From Stramenopiles sp. TOSAG23-2 (taxonomy: Eukaryota > Sar), in the NCBI GenBank assembly GCA_900128395.1, contig LT649617.1:1-18033 (forward strand): DNA of 18,033 nucleotides. Reading direction: 5' to 3'. Position 1 is the first letter of the stretch. The number at the start of each line of letters is the position of its first letter. Shown one piece after another: positions 1 to 6,829 of this stretch. Made by a program: the position numbers and the translations under genes. The notes beneath the pieces were generated by a model. It saw only the letters and a program-made list of their open reading frames with translations, was not told the DNA's origin and searched no databases.

Positions 1-128
1 TATAATTGCAGTCCCTGCTATTAAACATATTAACGATAAATCAAATGGCGCAACAACTCCAAAATTAGCTGCAGCAAAGCTGGCAAGAATACCGGCAACA
101 ATGGCAACGATACCATTTAAATAAAAAA
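1..128 (-). CDS. MFSD5-like major facilitator transporter, internal exon (partial at left edge)
   Basis: Read on the minus strand from about 128 down to 1, the frame gives a hydrophobic stretch containing FYLNGIVAIVAG, ASFAAANFG and VVAPFDLSL, ending TAII at the window edge. This resembles the mid-protein region of the MFSD5 family (molybdate-anion transporter, MFS fold), where an N-G/N-x-x-A-x-x-A-G helix is followed by a G-x-VAPF(D) loop and another helix. The frame stays open rightwards to a stop near 235, but resemblance begins at the FYLNG segment. Just before it on the minus strand lies a pyrimidine-rich tract ending in TAG (plus positions 129-131), a good 3' splice site. I therefore read it as an exon starting at 128. 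The roughly 200 N-terminal residues expected of the family were not found in 130-1221, so they lie beyond a long intron or are lost. Family call from remembered similarity; about 43 residues are visible. Confidence 0.55.
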
Positions 129-433
129 CTAAATACCAAGCACACAACAAAAAGACCAATGCAAACAAGTCTTTTAATTTTGAAGATATCAAAAAAAGCT
201 TTTATAGTACCGTTAATGCGGCAAAAAAAGAGAATTTACAAAATAAATCGACTACTCAAAATGGTACGACGGGTGACTCTTTGAAAAAACTATTTATTGT
301 ATCAGTGGGCTCAAATATAAAACGTAGTATTGCTTTGCATGTCTCAAAGCTTCTTGATATTGCAATCGGTGCTGAACTTTCCACCGTTAATTATACATAT
401 AGAGCAGAAGCTGTACTCATGCTGCTATTTTAA
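125..433 (+). other. Open frame without start codon, unidentified
   Basis: The plus frame is open from just after a TAA at 122-124 to a TAA at 431-433, about 102 codons with its only ATG four codons before the end. The C-terminal half reads as a plausible protein (KKLFIVSVGSNIKRSIALH followed by VSKLLDIAIGAEL) and has higher GC than the spacer to its right. No pyrimidine-rich splice acceptor precedes it on the plus strand, and the MFSD5-like fragment on the opposite strand abuts it at 128. A separate 41-codon ATG frame at 159 runs through its first part in another phase. It could be a terminal exon, a decayed gene with a lost start or frameshift, part of an intron of the minus-strand gene, or chance. 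I recognise no family. Confidence 0.2.
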
Positions 434-485
434 TTGATGTTGTTTTTATTTTAAAATAATACTACTGATGATGATGCTAGTAACA

Positions 486-513
486 ATATATATATATGTA
501 TGTATGTATGTAT
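486..513. repeat. (AT)n-(GTAT)n microsatellite
   Basis: Six AT dinucleotides run directly into four GTAT tetranucleotides. It is a simple sequence repeat in non-coding spacer, likely length-variable between strains. Confidence 0.85.
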
Positions 514-785
514 CTTTTTACACAAAAAGAAAAAAGAACAAAAAAAACCTTTCCTATATACTGGTTTATATATATTCCATCGACACATATATATATACCA
601 TATAAAATGTTATAGGCAAAACGTATAAAAAAAAAAAAAACGTCTCTATTTTTTTGTTATAGAATTTGTGTTAATTTATCCTATCAACTGGCAATAATTT
701 ATACTTGAATGTGGAAATTAGAATACCAGAAACTCAGAATCTTTATACTAAAAATCTGATTTTACCTATCAAAGGAAAATACGTG

Positions 786-842
786 GTAGCTAAAGCTACT
801 TTATACTTGAAAGGAATAGTTCCCTACCACCAGTGGTAGTGG
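786..842. repeat. Pair of compact inverted repeats in spacer
   Basis: GTAGCT-AA-AGCTAC is a perfect 6-bp inverted repeat at 786-799. CTACCAC-CA-GTGGTAG is a perfect 7-bp inverted repeat at 824-839, extendable to 9 bp through a one-base bulge up to 842. The words GGTAGCTA occur on both flanks (785-792 and 842-849). The segment is richer in GC than its surroundings. Function unknown; the two-base loops favour a DNA palindrome or cruciform, or a protein-binding site, over a stable RNA hairpin. Confidence 0.5.
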
Positions 843-1221
843 GTAGCTAGAGATTTAAGCAACCTTTATAGTTAGAATATTAGAATATAGTTTTGTATTT
901 GAAAAATAAATAAAAAATAGAGCCTTCGAGTTGCCTCATGTTGGTGTTTTCAAAACCAGCCGGCTAACAGGTACATATCATTACTGGATCATGATCAAAA
1001 ACACAATTTATCATCAAATCTCCATATACCACGAACTAAAAAAAACATTTCAAAAATAAATATATTTATCAAAATCATATTGAAACCCGGGGAAACATAC
1101 AGTATTATTATTATCATTCACTAGTATAATTAGATTAAGTTTTAAAGAAAAGAGGAATACTACACATATATATATACATTAAAAAGAAGGAGAAAAAAAA
1201 AAGGTTACCATTTCATCAACC

Positions 1222-4200
1222 ATGTCGGAACCATCGGAAAAAGAATCCAAATCCGATCGTTGGTCAGATTTACCGGAATATGACGTTGAAAAATTAGATT
1301 ATGATTACGTTGGAAAATGTGAAAATTTACAAGAGTTAAAGGATATTTATACTGTTTTGACAAGTGGGAAAGAAGGTCGTTATTTTGAATTGGAAAAGTT
1401 CACCGAAGAAAGAATGATTAAGTTTATGTCACCCAAAGAAAAAACATTATGGATTGCAAGGCACAGAGAAGTTACACAAGCTGAAAAACTGGAAGCTGCT
1501 GACGATATTTTAAACTGGGCTTCAAATATGAAACAAACGGATGAAGAGTTACGTGCTGTTAGTGAACAACAACAAGGGGGAAATGCAAATAAAAACGAAT
1601 CGAAGTATAATCAAGACGATGATGGCGAAGATTCAGATGATAATGGTGATATATTTACAGAGAAGAAGGCAAAGGTTGTAATATCATCAAATTCTTCTAC
1701 AAATAATAGTCATTTACCACCAGTTAGAAACCAAATTAACAGCAACGCTAGTACTCGTAACAGTACGGTAAAGCCAAACAACGGACAAGACAGTGATGAC
1801 GACGATGAGGAGGAAAGTAATAGTAAACCGGTGGATCCAAAAGACAAGAAATATCGTTACAGCTATGATTATTTCAAAGAATGGGATAAATTCGATATTG
1901 AGGGTGAACTTAGTAAAATTGATGATCTTGAAAAGCGAGAGGAAGAACGGAAACAAGCAAGAGAACGAAGAAATAAAGAGAAAGAAAAAGAAAGGTTTAA
2001 ACGCATGGAACGTGATTTAAAAGCATTGGGGTTAAGATCTGACATGTTAAGTCAAATGAGCATGCCAAAGCGTAAAGTTATTGCTGAGAAAGAGAAGCAA
2101 AAAGGTAATGAATGTTTCCGCTCAAAAGAATTTGATGAAGCATACATGTATTATTCACGAAGTCTTTTTTTCGATAATAGTAATCATATCGTATATGCAA
2201 ATCGTGCAATGGCCAATTTACGTTTAAAGAAATTTGATAAGGCAGAAGAAGATTGCTCACGCTCATTGGCAATTGAACCAACGTATGTTAAAGCATTGAC
2301 CAGGCGTGGTATGGCACGGCATAAGCGTGGTAAATACTTAGAAGCGATTGAGGATTTTAAAACTGCTATTGAATTGCAACCATCAAATAAGGAATTGAGG
2401 AAATTAATGCAAAGTTCAAAGAAAATGTATGCAGATGTTGGTGGGATCGTAACAGGGGGTAAAGCTGCGGAGCAGAAAAAATCGACTAGAATATCCATTG
2501 TTGAGGTAGATGATGATGAGGATGAAAGCAGTGAAGAAGAAGAAGATGATGATGATGATAGTAAGGAAGACGGTGAAGAAGAAGGAGGTACAGATGCAGT
2601 GTTTATAAGTGCAAAGAAATTTCAAGGTGCAAAACCAGGCTATGTATTTAAAAAAGATACTAAAGGTCTTGGTTATTATCTTGATCCAAAACAAAAAAAA
2701 GTTATTACGAAGACGACCGTAAACCCTGTCGATACAGGTGCGAAAAAAGCAAAATCTTCTGATTCACCGAAATCAGTCGATAGCGATGGCTACGTGCAAC
2801 TTGAATCTCCAACTCACAAGGATGTGGCTATGTCAGATGATGAGCGAATACAAGCTGGTAGTGAAGCAAAAACACAAGGTAGCAATTTTTTCAAAAGTGG
2901 AAAATTGGAAGATGCATTTCGTTCCTTTTCACGTGCCATTGATTTATTTCCCACTGGACATGAAGAAGAAATTAAATGCCTGAACAACCGTGCTTTGGTC
3001 TGTATGAGATTGGCAAGGCATGAAGATGTTGTTCAAGATTGTACACGGGTTCTTGAAAGTAAAAGTGGAAAAGATAATGTTAAAGCGTTATTGCGTAGGG
3101 GTGCTGCCAGGGAGGAAATAGAAGATTTTCAAGGGGCGCTTGATGATATGTGTACGGTAATGAAGCTTGATCCATCCCGTGAACCTGTCTCTAAAGCAAT
3201 ATCACGTTTGTTAGTTAAAATACAAAATAATGGAAATAAGAAATCGTCATCCACCAACAATAAGAAAAAGAAAGATAAGAAAAAAGAAGCAATGAAGAAA
3301 AAGTCAGCAGCAGAGAAAGATAACAAAAAGACAAAAGATGAAGAGAAAATTATCAAGAATGCAAAAGCAAAAGCAGTCAAGGAGAAGAAAAAAGCAGCTG
3401 CTGCTGCGGCAAAAGAAAAAGTTGTAGAAAAGAAAAAAAAGGAAGAAGTGCCAAAGGCACCTCAAGTGGAAGCTACCAAGCCAAAAGTTCCAGAAATTGT
3501 TAAGGAAGAAGAAAAATTGACTAAATCTGCGGAAGAGTATAAAGACGATGGTAATGCATTTTTCAAAGCAAAAAAATACACAGATGCAATAAGTTCATAC
3601 GATAAAGCGATCAAAGTAGATAAGAAATGTATCCCTGCTATAGCTAACCGAGCGATGGCGAAATTGCAAGTTAAAGACTATGAAGGAACCGTTGCAGATT
3701 GTACAAATGGTATCAGCTATTTAAATGTTGACAAGGAAAGCAACCGCACAATGCATGTAAAACTTTTATATCGTCGCGCAATGGGCAATAAATCCCTAGG
3801 TAAATTGTCAACTGCTTTGGATGATTTTAATACAATTCTTGCAAAGGAACCGGGAAATAAACGTGCATTGAAAGAAAAAGAACAAATATCCAAAATTGTA
3901 GCACCACCACAAAATCCTGAAACTGTTAATCGTGTGCAACGTATGAGAGATGCAAATACACTAGCTGAAAAAGCAGCGAAAGCATTAAGTGAACGTAAAG
4001 GCAAAATGACATTCAATGCTCCAAATTCATATCTTGAATTTGAAAAAGCTAGGAAAGAATTGCAATCTAACATATCTGAATTTGCTGAATATTTACTTTT
4101 GGTTAAACCAAAGAAATTGAAAAAAATTTTAAAATCATCCTTAACAGAGGAAATTTTAGCCACTACTATCAAAGCGCTTGCCTCTGAATTTATACCAGAT

Positions 4201-4380
4201 AGAGCTTTATTGGCTTTATCATATTTAAAACATTTAAGCAAAGTTCCACGTTTTGATACAACGGTGATGTTTTTAGGCGACGAATATAAACAATTGCTAC
4301 GTAGTATTTTCAGTCATTTAAAGGCATCTGGTGAAAAACCTGATGTTGTAAAAACTGTTCAAAAAGCTTGGAAGATTTAA
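1222..4380 (+). CDS. SPAG1: SPAG1-like dynein axonemal assembly factor (DNAAF13): TPR co-chaperone with RPAP3_C domain
   Basis: The 1052-residue product has the SPAG1 layout. Residues ~15-100 match the SPAG1 N-terminal region (EYDVEKLDYDYVGKCENLQ, then LTSGKEGRYFELEKF), and residues 215-235 hold the EWDKFDIE motif. TPR blocks lie at ~288-390, ~542-656 and ~766-882, and an RPAP3_C domain at ~931-1040. Block 1 keeps the whole carboxylate clamp (K292, N296, N327, K357, R361), as does block 3 (K774, N778, N809, K847, R851), so both should bind the EEVD tails of HSP70/HSP90. Block 2 has Ser554 at the Asn position. Linkers are disordered: Asp/Glu-rich ~429-456 and Lys/Ala-rich ~672-745. Family role: cytoplasmic pre-assembly of dynein arms with R2TP-type HSP90 complexes. 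The ATG at 1222 has A at -3 and the conserved N-terminus follows directly. It is a single exon, converging on the bZIP gene. Human SPAG1 is about 926 residues; the excess here is in the linkers. Confidence 0.92.
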   Translation: MSEPSEKESKSDRWSDLPEYDVEKLDYDYVGKCENLQELKDIYTVLTSGKEGRYFELEKFTEERMIKFMSPKEKTLWIARHREVTQAEKLEAADDILNWASNMKQTDEELRAVSEQQQGGNANKNESKYNQDDDGEDSDDNGDIFTEKKAKVVISSNSSTNNSHLPPVRNQINSNASTRNSTVKPNNGQDSDDDDEEESNSKPVDPKDKKYRYSYDYFKEWDKFDIEGELSKIDDLEKREEERKQARERRNKEKEKERFKRMERDLKALGLRSDMLSQMSMPKRKVIAEKEKQKGNECFRSKEFDEAYMYYSRSLFFDNSNHIVYANRAMANLRLKKFDKAEEDCSRSLAIEPTYVKALTRRGMARHKRGKYLEAIEDFKTAIELQPSNKELRKLMQSSKKMYADVGGIVTGGKAAEQKKSTRISIVEVDDDEDESSEEEEDDDDDSKEDGEEEGGTDAVFISAKKFQGAKPGYVFKKDTKGLGYYLDPKQKKVITKTTVNPVDTGAKKAKSSDSPKSVDSDGYVQLESPTHKDVAMSDDERIQAGSEAKTQGSNFFKSGKLEDAFRSFSRAIDLFPTGHEEEIKCLNNRALVCMRLARHEDVVQDCTRVLESKSGKDNVKALLRRGAAREEIEDFQGALDDMCTVMKLDPSREPVSKAISRLLVKIQNNGNKKSSSTNNKKKKDKKKEAMKKKSAAEKDNKKTKDEEKIIKNAKAKAVKEKKKAAAAAAKEKVVEKKKKEEVPKAPQVEATKPKVPEIVKEEEKLTKSAEEYKDDGNAFFKAKKYTDAISSYDKAIKVDKKCIPAIANRAMAKLQVKDYEGTVADCTNGISYLNVDKESNRTMHVKLLYRRAMGNKSLGKLSTALDDFNTILAKEPGNKRALKEKEQISKIVAPPQNPETVNRVQRMRDANTLAEKAAKALSERKGKMTFNAPNSYLEFEKARKELQSNISEFAEYLLLVKPKKLKKILKSSLTEEILATTIKALASEFIPDRALLALSYLKHLSKVPRFDTTVMFLGDEYKQLLRSIFSHLKASGEKPDVVKTVQKAWKI

Positions 4381-4676
4381 AAAGTTTTGGTTGTTACACA
4401 CGGTTCGTTCGCAATCAGAGAGCGAAATTTTGTGGGAAGTGAGGAGAGAGGTGTAATTTAAATTTTTAAAATAAAAAAAAATATATTTTTATCATATATG
4501 ATTTAATAATATACGGCTTCGTATAATTTTCTCTTACTCATATACTTCGTATTATATACGTCGTATTTCGTACAAAAATTTCTTTTACTCCCGGACATTA
4601 ACATCTCAAATAAAATTTAATATATATTTTTTTATATAAAGTGACTGAGCCCAATACTTTTATATGCTTCTTTTTT
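4381..4676. other. Convergent 3'-3' spacer between SPAG1 and bZIP
   Basis: No gene is visible. The spacer must hold both 3' UTRs. It contains a possible AATAAA signal for SPAG1, a short stem TTCGC/GCGAA close after the SPAG1 stop (4409-4426), and three TTCGTA words (4518, 4546, 4567). Around the second of these, TACTTCGTA and TACGTCGTA form an imperfect inverted repeat at about 4543-4565. Confidence 0.6.
4470..4475 (+). terminator. Possible polyadenylation signal of SPAG1
   Basis: AATAAA lies 90 bases past the SPAG1 stop codon. In such AT-rich DNA the hexamer is expected by chance, so position is the only support. Another AATAAA lies at 4609-4614. Confidence 0.3.
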
Positions 4677-5666
4677 TTACCAAAATGATTCATCTAATTC
4701 TTCCTCTTCATCAAATCGTTGTGGTGGAAAAGAAACATATGTAGACAAATATTTTGCTTTTGGGGAACTCTGGGAACTCATATCATTTACTTTATTAGAA
4801 TTATTTCCACTATTACAATTTGCACTCATTTTACGCCTTTTGTTGCTATTTCGGTTTGATTGCTCTATTAAAAAGTTTGTATTGCGTATAGAAGCATATG
4901 CCTCTGCACTCGGAGCACTATCGTTGCTGATTGTTGTATTTAGCGATTCATCACTATTTTCTTCTGTTTTGTTGCTATTATTACCAGAAGTTTTATTATT
5001 AATATTATGATTTGACAAAGAAATCATTGTAAGACTTGCATTATTTGCTTTCTTGTTGTTCTTGCTGCTACTGCTGCTGCTACTACTGCTACTACTACTA
5101 CTACTGGTACTGGTACTGGTACTGGTACGATAACCATCATTATTACTATTATTGTTGCTGTTGCTGCTGTTGCTATTACTATTGCTTTGAATTTCAAATG
5201 GTTCATCAAACGTTTCATTTAGGAATCGTTTGTCATTGGTGACTCTACTCAACACTAAACGCAATGCCCTATTTTCGTGTTTCGACTTTTCACACTCTTG
5301 CTTCAATTTTTCCATATCCTTCCTTATTACTTCAGTGGATTTGTTTGTACCGCTTTGCACGGCGACAGAATCGCTCTGTCTTGGATTCTGGCTTTTACCT
5401 ACTGCTGATAATAAATTTCTGAGAGTGTCGTTGACGACGCGCAATTCCCTATTTTCTCGCTTTAACACAGCGACATTTTGTTCAAGACTTTGTACACGTT
5501 GTTTCTTCCTTTGCCGACTTAGTTGTGCCGCTTTCCGGTTCAATTCTAAACGTCTTTTTCTTCTATCTTCTTTGGAGTTTCCTGTGCTACTGGAACTGGC
5601 ATTATCATTACTAAACTGTTTTGTCATTTTCTTCGACGATTGAATTTTCACACTGGTCTTTTTCAT
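4677..5666 (-). CDS. bZIP transcription factor with Ser/Asn-rich C-terminal half
   Basis: The product is 329 residues, counted from the ATG at 5664-5666. The frame is open further, but the upstream codon at 5685-5687 is TTG, so the first real ATG is used; it has A at -3. The basic region runs from about residue 33 (EDRRKRRLEL) and carries the bZIP signature N-x2-AA-x2-S-R at N43, A46, A47, S50 and R51. Heptad leucines follow at 61, 68, 75 and 82. This predicts dimerisation and DNA binding in the nucleus, typically at ACGT-core or TGA-half sites. A second charged amphipathic stretch (about 117-145) may extend the coiled coil. Residues ~160-300 are low-complexity: Asn/Ser runs, an alternating Thr-Ser tract, then a long Ser run. 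A second basic cluster (NKRRKM, about 275-280) could be a nuclear signal, and the C-terminus is acidic (DEEEELDESFW). The subfamily cannot be assigned and the target genes are unknown. Its start faces dapA across about 1.2 kb. Confidence 0.88.
   Translation of the reverse strand: MKKTSVKIQSSKKMTKQFSNDNASSSSTGNSKEDRRKRRLELNRKAAQLSRQRKKQRVQSLEQNVAVLKRENRELRVVNDTLRNLLSAVGKSQNPRQSDSVAVQSGTNKSTEVIRKDMEKLKQECEKSKHENRALRLVLSRVTNDKRFLNETFDEPFEIQSNSNSNSSNSNNNSNNDGYRTSTSTSTSSSSSSSSSSSSSSKNNKKANNASLTMISLSNHNINNKTSGNNSNKTEENSDESLNTTISNDSAPSAEAYASIRNTNFLIEQSNRNSNKRRKMSANCNSGNNSNKVNDMSSQSSPKAKYLSTYVSFPPQRFDEEEELDESFW
5062..5128. repeat. Triplet and hexamer repeat within bZIP coding sequence
   Basis: On the plus strand a run of CTG/CTA triplets is followed by nearly four copies of GGTACT (5106-5128). 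On the coding strand these give the alternating Thr-Ser tract and then the long Ser run. A further GTTGCT-type array continues at about 5153-5190 (Asn/Ser). All repeats keep the reading frame, as expected of tolerated homopeptide expansion. Confidence 0.8.
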
Positions 5667-6011
5667 ATTGTGTTTCACTGTAAACAATTTTTATTCTTTA
5701 TATATGTTTTGTATGTGAACTATTGTATATAAATTATTTATATATTGATATACAGAGTATATGAATACGATATACGTATATAGTCAGCTATATAATTAAT
5801 ATAATAATTTTTTAGTTATATTTATAAATATAACAATAAAAAATAATAAAATTCGGTTTGTGTCTATTTGTATATGGATACTGGGTGGAAGGTATGGTTT
5901 ACGTATAAATATATATACATATAATTAAATTGTTATTTTGTTATGTATGTTTTTATACTTTGTACTCCAATATTTGATATATGTGTAGTTGTTTTTTCTG
6001 ATAATACCATA

Positions 6012-6032
6012 ATATATATATATATATATATA
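6012..6032. repeat. (TA)n microsatellite
   Basis: An uninterrupted run of about ten AT dinucleotides in the bZIP-dapA spacer. Confidence 0.85.
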
Positions 6033-6443
6033 CGGTATATTTATATAATAATACCAGGAATACACTATATTATTTGCACTATCCTTCAATTTTTTAGTTG
6101 TGGTGCATGCTGGCATGCTGCTGTGCTGTTGTGCTGATGTGCCCCATCGAAGTTTTTATCTTCAATTTTGAACGATGTTTCCATAGTAGCCGCCTACGAG
6201 GATTATAATTATTAGCGAGAAGCTTATTACTTCATTCATGGATATCATCAATATTGTTCATTGAGCTAATGCATTGTCATAGTCTATCTGTAATGGTATA
6301 TAGATAGTAAATCGATATAATATGGTAATATCATTACAATGCTATGTAGTGTACGCCTCGTATTTATGTACAGGTACGATGGTCCATGTTGTTGTTAAGG
6401 TTTTATTGGATTTATTGTGTCGATTTTAATCAGAGAGATTCAA

Positions 6444-6475
6444 TGTTACTCTCTTCTCATTTTTAATTTTTCCAG
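6444..6475 (+). promoter_or_regulatory. Splice-acceptor-like tract, possible 5' UTR intron of dapA
   Basis: A pyrimidine-dominated tract ends in TTTTTCCAG at 6475, the textbook form of a spliceosomal 3' splice site, about 355 bases before the dapA ATG. No convincing donor was identified (CAG-GTACGA near 6371-6380 is one candidate). Stop codons between the tract and the ATG mean that any such intron would lie in the 5' UTR. Confidence 0.25.
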
Positions 6476-6517
6476 CGAGAATTCTCCCTCCTGGGAACCT
6501 TAACCTGGTCTGATTTT

Positions 6518-6555
6518 AGAGAGAATCTGAAGGTGACAGAGAGAATCTGAAGGTG
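6518..6555. repeat. 18-bp direct tandem duplication
   Basis: AGAGAGAATCTGAAGGTG occurs at 6518-6535 and again at 6538-6555, period 20 with a two-base spacer. The copies are identical, so the duplication is recent or maintained. It lies 275-310 bases upstream of the dapA start. Confidence 0.85.
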
Positions 6556-6829
6556 CTGAAAAAGGAATATTATAAAATTTTTGAACACAGGCTTTTGATT
6601 TGCATTTGTTGCGCCAAAAAAAGCCACCACCACACAAGCCGATAAACGCATCACATGATGGTTGTGCTGAAGTGAATTACAATTTACATACACACAAACA
6701 AAAATATAATACCATAGTGAACAAAACAGAGACAAAACAAAGTATACAATTATTATACTAAAAAACAAGACGAAACAAAACTACTATAATATATTATTAA
6801 AAACAATTATTAAAAAAATATTATCAAAT

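Larger units (their letters stand above)
434..1221. other. AT-rich spacer upstream of SPAG1
   Basis: No coding frame can be supported here on either strand; I looked specifically for the missing MFSD5 N-terminal half on the minus strand and did not find it. The stretch holds an (AT)n/(GTAT)n microsatellite, long A runs (for example around 628-640), a cluster of short inverted repeats at 786-842 and, in the last 150 bases, the probable promoter and 5' leader of SPAG1. The leader is purine-rich just before the start codon. No TATA element can be told from the general TA background. Confidence 0.6.
5667..6829. other. Divergent spacer between bZIP and dapA
   Basis: The promoters of both genes must lie here. 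The left 400 bases are extremely AT-rich, with a (TA)n run. The right half is more complex and includes a TGCTG-rich stretch (~6105-6140), a splice-acceptor-like tract at 6444-6475 and a tandem duplication at 6518-6555. Two ACGT-core near-palindromes (TATACGTATA at 5771 and TTTACGTATAAA at 5898) lie within 250 bases of the bZIP start. The dapA reading frame has an in-frame TAA about 40 codons upstream of its ATG, so no coding extension joins dapA without splicing. No tRNA or small protein gene could be supported. Confidence 0.6.

Noticed and set aside
3717-4241. 174-codon minus-strand frame opposite the SPAG1 C-terminal region
   Set aside because: It is antisense to the third TPR block and RPAP3_C domain, whose conservation explains the open frame.
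5230-5643. 137-codon plus-strand frame with Cys/Phe-rich product opposite bZIP
   Set aside because: It mirrors the bZIP basic region and zipper on the other strand; the bZIP signature is unambiguous and this product has no family features.
5667-5687. Longer bZIP start at 5687
   Set aside because: The codon there is TTG. The first ATG in frame is at 5664-5666 with a suitable A at -3, and nothing conserved lies between them.
6105-6140. TGCTG-rich stretch as a structured RNA or tRNA
   Set aside because: No cloverleaf, acceptor stem or T-loop motif could be formed; it looks like simple sequence.
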